From NCBI GenBank assembly GCA_944324365.1, contig CALUWA010000020.1, forward strand, positions 1-38,307: a stretch of 38,307 nucleotides of DNA, read 5' to 3'. The notes under the pieces are model-generated. The model was not told the DNA's origin, ran no database searches, and was given only the letters and a program-made list of their open reading frames with translations. The translations under genes were made by a program, and so were the position numbers. The first letter of the stretch is position 1, and each line of letters opens with the position of its first letter. Shown piece after piece: positions 7,765 through 16,441 of the stretch. This DNA comes from Candidatus Gastranaerophilales bacterium. GTDB lineage: Bacteria; Cyanobacteriota; Vampirovibrionia; Gastranaerophilales; Gastranaerophilaceae.

Positions 7765-10700
7765 ATGGCAGAAAAAGTTGATGAAATTGCGGCACTTTTA
7801 GAAAGATTAAAGATAGAAAACGATTTGAATATAAACGAATTTAACAGTATTCTCCTCGATATGAAAACAAAACTGGAGAATATGGATTTTGATAACAGCC
7901 AGATAGGCTCGTTAATCAATGATATTAATGACACAGTAAATTCAAAAATTTCCAAAGATGAAGAAAAGTTTATTGATATAGAAACAACTCTCAGACATCT
8001 GCAGAATTTAGTAGAGAGCGCTAACGATACGGAAAAATATTCAAAACTTCAAGATGAAATAGAAATATTATCTTCAAATTTCAAAGAAGCCGTAGAATCC
8101 ATCGTAAAATTTGCAAACCAGGATGCAGATTCCAAGAATATATTATTTGAAAAAGTAACTTCTCTTGAAACTGCCGTTAAGAATAATGAAGTTATAGATG
8201 TTGTAAAAGAAAAAAGCGAAGATTTAGTAAACAGCTTTGAACATTATACAGCGGATTCTAATTTGCGCCACGGTAACGTTATTTCCGCCATCGCAGACTT
8301 AAGGCATGTTATTGATGATTATTCCGCCAAAAATACATACTTAATTAACACTCTTGAAAATACTGTTTCCGGCAATACACAGCAGCTTGCAAACCTTGAA
8401 GGAACTGTTTCCGCGCAAATGGGGACAGTTAATTCCAAATTATTCACGCTCAGCGATGATATTCATAAAACACTTGATGATGGGTTTGAGCATCTTAAAT
8501 ATTTAAGTACAAATTTGTCCGAATACATGAACAGTAATTCCATTGATATGAAAACAAGTATGGAATGTTTAAGAGCAAATTTGTCTGATTATTCGGAACA
8601 ATTGAAAACGCAGGTTGATAATTTTACCGGAGCTTTTGATCAGAAATTTGCAGATGCATCAAATATTCAAACAAGAAATACACAATCTATTATTGATGAA
8701 ATTACAGCGGCTTGTGCCAAAATTGACGAAAAAGCAATAGAATACGAAAACTCACTCAATGAAAAAACTTCAAAAATATATGAATTTTTGACAGCGTATA
8801 AAGATGCCGTGTCTGTTTTGCAAGATGACAACAAAGACTATTTTGATAAAAAACTTGTGGAATTTGAAACCGGAATAAATGATATATGTTCCGAATATGA
8901 AAATTTATTAAACTCTATTCGCACAAGTCTGGATGAATATTCCTCACAAGTGTCAGAAACGGCAGATTCTGTCGTATTAGGCGTCGTTAACCATAATCAG
9001 GAGTCTATAAACACGCTAAAAGGGGAATTGCTTGCTTCTTCAAATAAAAATTTAGATTCCATAATAGGCAAAATTGACGAAACATCAACTTCAATTAATA
9101 ATTTTAAGGAAGATGTTGCAGATAATTTATCGCAATATTTATCTGCAATAAAAGACTTGTTTGTAGACTATTCAAACCGCATGGATGAGTCTATGCAAGA
9201 TGAAGAAATTATCAATAAGTTATACAAGGTTGAAGAATTAATAAACAACTCAAATGCAGAAAGAAACTCTAATTTTGACATAGTAAGAACAAGTCTTGAA
9301 GAAACAAAATCTTCAATTGCAAATCTTAATTCAACTGTAGAAAACAATCAAAATGAATATATTAACAAATTAAACGAACTTCAAATGATGGTTTCTGATA
9401 ATTCATCAAAAGATGAAATTATCTCAAGATTAAATGAATTGATTTTTAACTCTGACACAGAAAGAAATGCCAATTTTGATATCGTAAGAACAAGTTTAGA
9501 AGAGTCAAAATCCGCTGTTTCAAATCTTGCAGAATTAACTCAAAACTTTAAGGATGATAATTTTAATGAGTTAAGTGAGTTAAAAATGCTTATTGCATCA
9601 TCTTCTGAAAAAGATGAAATCATATCAAGACTTGAAAATTTAATAAACGAAAAAAGTTTAAGCAAAGATGAACAGCTAAAAGAACTAAAAAGAATTGTCG
9701 AAGAATACAATATTCGTATAGACGATATTGCGAACCATAACAAATACCAAAACGATGAAATTTTAATAAGATTTGATGAACTGAAAGGTTTAATCTCTCA
9801 ATCCTCAGAGAGCCGGACAAATTTTGAAAGGATTGAAAACCTTATTAACAATACAAGTGAAGATAAGAACGAAAAGTTGGAATCTTTGCGGAATATCCTT
9901 GCAGAATATAAAAATTCGGTTGAAAAATTAACCGAAGATTTACAGATTCAAAACGGCAACACAACTTCTGATTTGTACGAAATCAAATCTTATTCAAAAG
10001 ATATTCTTCCAAAGCTTGAAGCTTTGCAAAATATTGAGTCTTTAATTCAGAATAAAGCTTCAGATTACAAAGAAAATTTAAGGGCAGAAGTCGGCGCAGT
10101 TCAGGAATCTATCCGGGAAATCATAAAAACAATAAATGAAATTTCAGGAACGGACAGTCCGGAACTTACGGGCAAGCTTGCTTCATTTGAAATGCAGCTT
10201 GGTGAAGCGTCGCACAATTATGAGCAGGGACTGGATGCGCTAAAAACAAGTATAAATGATTATATTTCCGGAATTGAAAAAATCAATACGGAAACGCATT
10301 CGAAACTTGATTTATTCACCGGGGATATTGAAAATATTAAAAATAACTTTGAAGATATTTCTTCAAAAATGTCCACGCTTATCGGAGATTCCGGCCTGAT
10401 TGAAATTTTGGCAAATATCCGCCAGCAGTTCAATCCGATTTTGCAGGCGCTTCATAATGAAAAAGAAGATCTGCACAACTCATTAAATGACGGTATCGAA
10501 TCTGTCAGCAGTAATCTGTACTTAATCGGGCAAAATTTAGAAGAAGTCAGAGTTAAACAAAGTGAAAATGCAGAATATTTAAGAAGCAATTTTGAAGAAA
10601 AAATGCTAGGGCTTCAAGCTGATATAGAACATACCGTTTCAAATATAAAAGAGACCGTTAGCAGCCAGGCAAATGACTTTGCAGAGCAGTTCAACTCATT

Positions 10701-13700
10701 AAAAGAAAATGTTAACGGATTTTTAGGGCTGAATTACGGGCAGTTGATATCCGAAATTAAGGAACAGGTTGAAATTTCTTACGTAAATCTTACCAATCAG
10801 CTAAACAGCTCACTGGAAAATTTCAACTCATTTGAAAAAATCGACAGCTCATACCAAAATGCCGTTGAAAAATTTAATTCATTAGAACAATTTATTCACG
10901 AAACAACAGAAAGCAATATCGGCGAAATTAACCAATCACTTTTAAACCTAAGCACAATGCTTCAGAATAATTTCACGATAACCGAAAGTATTCAAAACTC
11001 GCTGGAAACCGGTATTTTAAAACTCCAAAGCGATATTCAGGAAAATAAAGTTGCAATAAAGAGTTCGCTGGTTGACTTGCTGGAAAATATTAAGTCTTTC
11101 ATAAACGAAAAGAAAACCGGTGATATGGAAGATTTAAGAAGCGCAATTCTGCCGCTTCTGGATAATGAAGAGATGCTTGATGTTATCAAAAGTCTGAATA
11201 AAAACCTTGCGGAAAGACTTGAAGAATGCAGTAAAGAAAACACCCTTGCTTTTCAGGATATTCTTGACATCATAAACTCTGTAAGTAACACCGTAAATTA
11301 CACTATAGAAGTTATTAATGAAAAATTTGAAAATACCGCAGCTTCAAATCAGGAGATTAACCAAAAACTTGACGCGGTAAATTCAAAACTGGATATTATC
11401 GCACTTGATGATAATTCCGAAATAACAGAAACAATTTCCGGCATTGATGAGAGTATATCAGATATAAAAGAAATTATCAGAAATGTTAACAATCTGATTA
11501 CGGAAATAAATGATAATACTACATCCGGCAATTCGGTTATTCCTGCAATACAAATGGGAATTGACCAGCTAAAAGAAGCAGTTTCTCACGCGAAAGAAGA
11601 AATTAAATCAAATCTTGTATATGAGAACGCGTTTAATGAAATTAATTTAAAACTTGATACAATAAATGCTTCCAGCGGAGAAAATATCGAACGTGAATTA
11701 ACCGGGATAAAAAATATTTTATCTTCTGTTGACAACAGGGTAGAAAATACTCTAACTCTGCTTGATTTAGTAAAAGTGCTGGATAACAAGCTGGATATAA
11801 TTGCTCTGAATGATAACTCCGAATTGGAAGAAGATATCCAAACTATAAAAAATGATATCGAAATTATTCGGGAAAGTCTTGAAACAACTAATAAATCCGA
11901 AGAACTGCTAAAAGTTATCAACAACAAACTTGATATTCTGGCGCAGGACAGTGATATTGATTTTGATTTTGAAACAGATATTGAAGCGTACATAAAACCT
12001 AACCTGCTTTCTATTGAAAGCAAGCTGGATAGTTTGGCACAAGCAGATAATATACGCAATATTGACGAGAAATTAAACAGCATCCAATCAAATATTGATT
12101 TAATTCATTCAGTTAACAATAAGCTGGATCTTCTGGCGCAAGCCGATAACAGCGAAATTTTAGACAGCGTTGAAACTATTCACAATGACACTAAAAATAT
12201 TGACGAAAAATTAAATAATATCCAATCAAATACGGATTTAATTCATTCGGTTAATAACAAGCTGGATATTTTGGCGCAAGCTGATAACAGCGAAATCTTG
12301 GACAGTGTTGAAAATATTCACAACACTACGCAGAACATTGACGAAAAATTAAATAATATCCAATCAAATACGGATTTAATTCATTCGGTCAATAACAAGC
12401 TGGATATTTTGGCGCAAGCTGATAACAGCGAAATCTTGGACAGTGTTGAAAATATTCACAACACTACGCAGAACATTGACGAAAAATTAAATAATATCCA
12501 ATCAAATACGGATTTAATTCATTCGGTCAATAATAAGCTGGATATTCTGGCGCAAGCTGATAATAGCGAAATTATAGATAGTGTTGAAACTATTCACAAT
12601 GATACTAAAAATATTGATAATAAGCTGGAAATTATAAAAGCAAATACCGAGTCAAATCCTAAACTTGAAGAGTTAATAAGCACTCTTCACAATAAGGTTG
12701 ATGTTCTGGCAATGTCTGATGACAATGATATTCAGGAAGGCATTACCGAAATCAGAGATTTGATTGAAGAACATATTGCAACGGTAAATTCTGCAAATGT
12801 TCAGGAAGCTTTGCAAAAATTACTCAACCAGATTTCTGCAATTGATTTATCGAAACAGGCAGGCGACATTAAAGATGCCGTAATTTCCGCCGTTATTTCC
12901 GTTTCAAACGAAATATCATTTGTAGAAGAAACAGAAGAAATAAAAGATTTTGTGAACGAAAAAACAAATGAGCTTCACAGAACAATGATGGATGTAAAAC
13001 GCCAGTTATCAACACTAACCTGCAGCGGGGATGATATGGATATTTATTCATATACCCTCCAGGATGTTGAATCAGATATCGCAAAACTGCGACTTATCTT
13101 GAAAGATATGTCCGGCGACTCATCCTCAAACGAAATATGCGTAATATCAAATAATATTTCGAAAATCTCCAGAACGCTGGAACACTTACAGGAAGCTTTC
13201 ACACAAGCAGAACTCAACAAATTTAAAGATGAAAACTTTAATGAACAGATTCTGAGCATCAGTTCAAGACTTAATCAGCTTTTACTAAGCAGAAAAGAAG
13301 TTGATAATATGGTGCTTGCATATCTTAAACAGGCCGCAGGCAGACTTGAACAAATAGATAACAGCGATGTCACCAAAGGGATTGAAGAAGTTCTTGTCGC
13401 GATGGATAAAAAGTTGGAATATTCCAACAACTTAAATACAATCCTTAAAAATGTAATGATGTATTTGGGTGAATGGATGGACGGAACAACCGAAACCATT
13501 TCAAGCATTTACGATAAGAGTTCAAAAATCAATTCACTCACCGACGCAATAAATGACTTGCGCAAATCCGCTCCTGACAGACGAGAACTGGTTGATTTTA
13601 TAGAAGCCAGATTTACTGAACAGGAATCAAAGATTGACAGACTGGAGCGTCAATTGGAAAAAGTTTCCAATGCTCTTGCAATACAGAACCAATCGGCAGT

Positions 13701-13782
13701 TTTGGACAGAATGGATTTAATCGACAATAAACTCGAAAAATTAACTAAAAACATAGAAAAGCTGGCATCGTATGTTGAATAG
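7765..13782 (+). CDS. Giant coiled-coil protein with internal tandem repeats
   Basis: This protein of 2005 residues is predicted to be almost wholly helical, rich in Glu, Asp, Asn, Lys, Ser, Leu and Ile, with heptad-like hydrophobic spacing. No signal peptide, membrane helix or enzymatic motif was seen. Residues ~1432-1615 consist of four 46-residue repeats containing NKLDILAQADNSEI, with a fifth diverged unit; looser forms of NKLDxLAxxDN occur from ~1210 to 1670. A ~70-residue duplication around NFDIVRTSLEE lies near residues 500-600. Scaffold, cytoskeletal or motor-adaptor roles are possible, but none is shown. It is divergent from the oxidoreductase operon and overlaps the next gene by 11 bp. 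Confidence 0.9.
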   Translation: MAEKVDEIAALLERLKIENDLNINEFNSILLDMKTKLENMDFDNSQIGSLINDINDTVNSKISKDEEKFIDIETTLRHLQNLVESANDTEKYSKLQDEIEILSSNFKEAVESIVKFANQDADSKNILFEKVTSLETAVKNNEVIDVVKEKSEDLVNSFEHYTADSNLRHGNVISAIADLRHVIDDYSAKNTYLINTLENTVSGNTQQLANLEGTVSAQMGTVNSKLFTLSDDIHKTLDDGFEHLKYLSTNLSEYMNSNSIDMKTSMECLRANLSDYSEQLKTQVDNFTGAFDQKFADASNIQTRNTQSIIDEITAACAKIDEKAIEYENSLNEKTSKIYEFLTAYKDAVSVLQDDNKDYFDKKLVEFETGINDICSEYENLLNSIRTSLDEYSSQVSETADSVVLGVVNHNQESINTLKGELLASSNKNLDSIIGKIDETSTSINNFKEDVADNLSQYLSAIKDLFVDYSNRMDESMQDEEIINKLYKVEELINNSNAERNSNFDIVRTSLEETKSSIANLNSTVENNQNEYINKLNELQMMVSDNSSKDEIISRLNELIFNSDTERNANFDIVRTSLEESKSAVSNLAELTQNFKDDNFNELSELKMLIASSSEKDEIISRLENLINEKSLSKDEQLKELKRIVEEYNIRIDDIANHNKYQNDEILIRFDELKGLISQSSESRTNFERIENLINNTSEDKNEKLESLRNILAEYKNSVEKLTEDLQIQNGNTTSDLYEIKSYSKDILPKLEALQNIESLIQNKASDYKENLRAEVGAVQESIREIIKTINEISGTDSPELTGKLASFEMQLGEASHNYEQGLDALKTSINDYISGIEKINTETHSKLDLFTGDIENIKNNFEDISSKMSTLIGDSGLIEILANIRQQFNPILQALHNEKEDLHNSLNDGIESVSSNLYLIGQNLEEVRVKQSENAEYLRSNFEEKMLGLQADIEHTVSNIKETVSSQANDFAEQFNSLKENVNGFLGLNYGQLISEIKEQVEISYVNLTNQLNSSLENFNSFEKIDSSYQNAVEKFNSLEQFIHETTESNIGEINQSLLNLSTMLQNNFTITESIQNSLETGILKLQSDIQENKVAIKSSLVDLLENIKSFINEKKTGDMEDLRSAILPLLDNEEMLDVIKSLNKNLAERLEECSKENTLAFQDILDIINSVSNTVNYTIEVINEKFENTAASNQEINQKLDAVNSKLDIIALDDNSEITETISGIDESISDIKEIIRNVNNLITEINDNTTSGNSVIPAIQMGIDQLKEAVSHAKEEIKSNLVYENAFNEINLKLDTINASSGENIERELTGIKNILSSVDNRVENTLTLLDLVKVLDNKLDIIALNDNSELEEDIQTIKNDIEIIRESLETTNKSEELLKVINNKLDILAQDSDIDFDFETDIEAYIKPNLLSIESKLDSLAQADNIRNIDEKLNSIQSNIDLIHSVNNKLDLLAQADNSEILDSVETIHNDTKNIDEKLNNIQSNTDLIHSVNNKLDILAQADNSEILDSVENIHNTTQNIDEKLNNIQSNTDLIHSVNNKLDILAQADNSEILDSVENIHNTTQNIDEKLNNIQSNTDLIHSVNNKLDILAQADNSEIIDSVETIHNDTKNIDNKLEIIKANTESNPKLEELISTLHNKVDVLAMSDDNDIQEGITEIRDLIEEHIATVNSANVQEALQKLLNQISAIDLSKQAGDIKDAVISAVISVSNEISFVEETEEIKDFVNEKTNELHRTMMDVKRQLSTLTCSGDDMDIYSYTLQDVESDIAKLRLILKDMSGDSSSNEICVISNNISKISRTLEHLQEAFTQAELNKFKDENFNEQILSISSRLNQLLLSRKEVDNMVLAYLKQAAGRLEQIDNSDVTKGIEEVLVAMDKKLEYSNNLNTILKNVMMYLGEWMDGTTETISSIYDKSSKINSLTDAINDLRKSAPDRRELVDFIEARFTEQESKIDRLERQLEKVSNALAIQNQSAVLDRMDLIDNKLEKLTKNIEKLASYVE
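12058..12747 (+). repeat. 138-bp in-frame tandem repeat (about five units)
   Basis: Units begin at 12058, 12196, 12334, 12472 and 12610, each exactly 138 bp apart (46 codons). Units two (12196) and three (12334) differ at only two positions by eye, unit four (12472) at more, and units one and five are clearly diverged. The near identity includes third codon positions, so duplication was recent. The repeat lies inside the giant coiled-coil gene and preserves the frame. Confidence 0.93.
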
Positions 13783-15157
13783 CAAACCTCTTATAAAAGA
13801 ACTAAAAAAAGCATTAACCCCCGAAAATGTGTTAACAACAGTCGAGGAATGCTATGCATACGCACAAGATGCCGCAAATACCAGGAAAATTAAAAATATT
13901 CCGGATGCTGTCGTTTTTGTAAAAACCGTTGAAGAAGTTCAAAGAGTTATAAAAAACGCTGCAAGATATAAAATTCCGGTTATTTGCCGCGGGGCCGGAA
14001 CTAATGTTGTAGGCGCCTGCCGGGTCGAACATGGCGGAATTATTTTAAATTTTTCAAAAATGAACAAAATTCTTGATATTAATCCGGAAAACATGACGGC
14101 AAGAGTACAGCCCGGAGTTATTTTGGGGGACTTACAGCAAGCCGTTGAAGATGTCGGATTATTTTATCCGCCGGATCCGTCAAATCTAAAAGTATCCACT
14201 ATCGGCGGAAGCATTGCACAGGCCTCCGGAGGAGCGAAAACTTTTAAATACGGCTCTACAAAAGATTACGTATTAGACTTGCAAGTCGTAACGGCTCAGG
14301 GGAAAATTTTGCGCACAGGTTCAAACACGGTTAAGAATGCAACCGGGTATAATCTTTCCAGCTTATTTATAGGTTCTGAGGGAACCCTCGGGGTTGTAAC
14401 CGAAGCCACGCTTAAGCTTATCCCAAAACCCGAAGCAAAAAAAGTTTTGATGGCGTATTTTGATACCGTTGAAACCGCAATACAGGCCGTTAATATGATT
14501 ATTGCACTGAGAATTTTCCCGGCAACCATTGATTTTATGGATAAAAATGCAATTCAAACAGTTGAAAAGTTTTATCCGGCAGGACTTTTGTGTGACAAAG
14601 ACTGCGCACTTGTTATTGAAATAGACGGATTTGAATGCGCAATACCTTATCAGCAAAATATAATAGAAAATATACTAAAAAAATGCAAAGCTTCCCAAAT
14701 TCAAATTTCACATAACGATGAAGAATACGATAGGATTTGGACAGCAAGGCGTTCATCTATGGGAGCTTGTGCAAAGTTAAAACCAAATGTAACAACTGAT
14801 GACGTTATCGTACCGAGAGAAAACCTTGCAAAACTCGTCCGCGGAATAAGAAAAATTTGCGATAAATACGACTTGACAGCTTGTCTGGTTGGGCACGTCG
14901 GCGACGGAAGCGTTCATCCGCAGATACCAATAAATTACAATGATGAAGATGAATACCGGCGGTATAAGCTTGCAAAAGCCGAAATATATAATTTAACTGC
15001 AAAACTCGGCGGGATTTTATCCGGCGAACACGGCATCGGAGCAGATAAGAGAGAACATATTTCGCAGGTTATAAACAGCGTGGCAATAGATTACATGCGC
15101 ATGATAAAGAAAACCTTTGATCCTGATAATATTTTAAATCCGTATAAAATATTTTAA
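13772..15157 (+). CDS. glcD: FAD-linked oxidase, glycolate oxidase GlcD-like
   Basis: This 461-residue flavoprotein oxidises a 2-hydroxyacid such as glycolate or D-lactate. The N-terminal FAD-binding PCMH domain shows CRGAGTNVVGACRVEHGG (about residue 72), PPDPSNLKVSTIGGSIAQ and SEGTLGVVTEATLKL. The C-terminal domain has GHVGDGSVHPQIP and GILSGEHGIGADKRE, both typical of GlcD and bacterial D-lactate dehydrogenases. No GlcE or GlcF partner is adjacent. It starts 11 bp inside the giant coiled-coil gene, so translation is probably coupled. The exact substrate is unknown. Confidence 0.9.
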   Translation: MLNSKPLIKELKKALTPENVLTTVEECYAYAQDAANTRKIKNIPDAVVFVKTVEEVQRVIKNAARYKIPVICRGAGTNVVGACRVEHGGIILNFSKMNKILDINPENMTARVQPGVILGDLQQAVEDVGLFYPPDPSNLKVSTIGGSIAQASGGAKTFKYGSTKDYVLDLQVVTAQGKILRTGSNTVKNATGYNLSSLFIGSEGTLGVVTEATLKLIPKPEAKKVLMAYFDTVETAIQAVNMIIALRIFPATIDFMDKNAIQTVEKFYPAGLLCDKDCALVIEIDGFECAIPYQQNIIENILKKCKASQIQISHNDEEYDRIWTARRSSMGACAKLKPNVTTDDVIVPRENLAKLVRGIRKICDKYDLTACLVGHVGDGSVHPQIPINYNDEDEYRRYKLAKAEIYNLTAKLGGILSGEHGIGADKREHISQVINSVAIDYMRMIKKTFDPDNILNPYKIF

Positions 15158-15177
15158 ATTAGTTTTGCATCTGATAC

Positions 15178-15231
15178 TTGAATTCCATCCGAAAATAGTT
15201 TATACTAAGAAAATAAAGGAGGTTGAATATG
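15178..15231 (+). promoter_or_regulatory. Promoter, Shine-Dalgarno and start codon of the prepilin locus
   Basis: TTGAAT (15178-15183) and TATACT (15201-15206) are 17 bp apart. AAAGGAGGT (15215-15223) precedes ATG 15229 by 5 nt. This is a complete expression signal, but the frame it opens ends after 17 codons at TAA 15280-15282, just past a run of eight G (15265-15272). Confidence 0.7.
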
Positions 15232-15250
15232 CAAAATGCAAGAATAGTCA

Positions 15251-16390
15251 ATGTTTTACAGGGAGGGGGGGGCTCCTTCTAAGTTAAAACAAGGGTTTGC
15301 ACCCATTAGCCATTGCGGCAATTTCGGGATTTTAAGGGGTTTAATCAGAAGGTTTTATAAACTCGTCATTGCGAGGCCGAAGGCCGAAGCAATCCAGGAA
15401 AAAAGATCGCGGACAAACCTTTGGTTTTCCGTGATGACATGTGGCTGGTGGAATGTGCCAAAATATGTCATCGCGCACTTGTTGCGCAATCTATGGATTG
15501 CTTCGTCGCAAGCTCCTCGCAATGACGGGGAAATTTTGCTTAGCAACCCTCTAATCCGACATCGCAATGACATTAACGGTCATTCTGAGGGTGGAGCCCG
15601 AAGAATCCCGTTTAATAAGAGATCCTTCGCTGTCGCTCAGGATGACGGGAAAAAGAGATCCTTCGGATTTCATCCTCAGAATGACATAGAGAAGCAAGCA
15701 GCATTCACGCTTGCGGAAGTGCTTATTACTTTAGGCATAATCGGCATTGTTGCGGCGATGACTTTACCGACGTTATTAAGCAATGTTCAGGACAAGATAT
15801 TGGAAAGCGAGAGCAAAAAAGCTGCAAATATTGTCGCGAACGGTTACAAACTTATGATGGCGCACGATGAGATTTTTAGAATTTCAGATATTCCTTTTTG
15901 GAACTGCAACAGCATAGAGTGCGTATCTGTCGAACACAAAAAAGTGTTTAACATCTCTAATGATAATCAAGCTGTTTTAGAGAACTTGAAGAATGTAAAG
16001 TATTACAATTCGAAAAACCAGGCGATACCGTTTAGCTGGGAGCGGGAACCCGTTTATGCATTTATAACAACTGACGGTTTTGCGTACGGAGTGCTGCAAC
16101 CCGATTTTGATGCCTTGGGCTATGTAAACACATTTGACATAATAGCTGATGTTAATGCGAACAACAACCCGAACAGAGTTGCTAAAGATTTGCACAAATA
16201 CCGTTTCAGCGGTGAGGGAGGACAGTTGTTTGATGTAACTGATGAGCTGGAACAGGTATCGGAATGCAGTATTGATAACCCTGAAGGCTGTACTACAAGA
16301 GAAGAATGCTTTTCATTGCCAACAGGTGTTGGTGTCTGTGCTCAATGGAAGAATAATAAATGTTCTATTATTAATAATTGTGCAGTATGA
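15251..16390 (+). CDS. Prepilin-like protein with element-filled, out-of-frame 5' region
   Basis: From the Phe codon at 15704 the product has a type IV/II pilin N-terminus (FTLAEVLITLGIIGIVAA, then a hydrophobic helix) and a ~229-residue globular part with six or more cysteines towards the C-terminus. No in-frame ATG, GTG or TTG lies near that core. The open frame reaches back to ATG 15251 through two palindromic elements (15364-15527, 15581-15683), but the codon with promoter and Shine-Dalgarno is 15229, in another frame. Loss of one G from the G8 tract would fuse them into one ~386-residue product. It may be phase-variable, frameshifted or a decaying gene. The normal short basic leader is missing. 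Confidence 0.6.
   Translation: MFYREGGAPSKLKQGFAPISHCGNFGILRGLIRRFYKLVIARPKAEAIQEKRSRTNLWFSVMTCGWWNVPKYVIAHLLRNLWIASSQAPRNDGEILLSNPLIRHRNDINGHSEGGARRIPFNKRSFAVAQDDGKKRSFGFHPQNDIEKQAAFTLAEVLITLGIIGIVAAMTLPTLLSNVQDKILESESKKAANIVANGYKLMMAHDEIFRISDIPFWNCNSIECVSVEHKKVFNISNDNQAVLENLKNVKYYNSKNQAIPFSWEREPVYAFITTDGFAYGVLQPDFDALGYVNTFDIIADVNANNNPNRVAKDLHKYRFSGEGGQLFDVTDELEQVSECSIDNPEGCTTREECFSLPTGVGVCAQWKNNKCSIINNCAV
15364..15527 (+). repeat. Dispersed palindromic element, copy 3 (within prepilin frame)
   Basis: This segment begins CGTCATTGCGAGG, has GAAGCAATCCAGG, and ends with GGATTGCTTCGTCGC and CTCGCAATGACG, the same core as the copies at 56-215 and 27667-27825 but more diverged inside. It lies in the 5' part of the prepilin frame and keeps that frame open. 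Confidence 0.8.
15581..15683 (+). repeat. Second palindromic element family (within prepilin frame)
   Basis: The ends are CATTCTGAGG (15581-15590) and CCTCAGAATG (15674-15683), perfect inverted repeats of 10 bp. Inside are two GATCCTTCG motifs and a CTCAGGATGAC motif. It is unrelated in sequence to the CATTGCGAG element beside it and ends 20 bp before the pilin core codon. Confidence 0.7.
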
Positions 16391-16396
16391 GCACAC

Positions 16397-16427
16397 AAAA
16401 AAGCCGGATATATATCCGGCTTTTTTT
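16397..16427. terminator. Bidirectional rho-independent terminator
   Basis: AAGCCGGATAT and ATATCCGGCTT form a perfect 22-bp palindrome (16401-16422), flanked by A-runs and T-runs. It ends the prepilin unit on the plus strand and the foldase unit on the minus strand. Confidence 0.9.
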
Positions 16428-16441
16428 ATTTGTTTTACAGT

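Noticed and set aside
11586-12083. A 165-codon frame antisense to the giant coiled-coil gene
   Set aside because: Its Ser- and Leu-rich product is the complement of low-complexity coiled-coil codons, with no start signal.
12058-12747. Regular direct repeats as a possible CRISPR array
   Set aside because: The units are 138 bp, contiguous, coding and in frame; there are no variable spacers and no cas genes.
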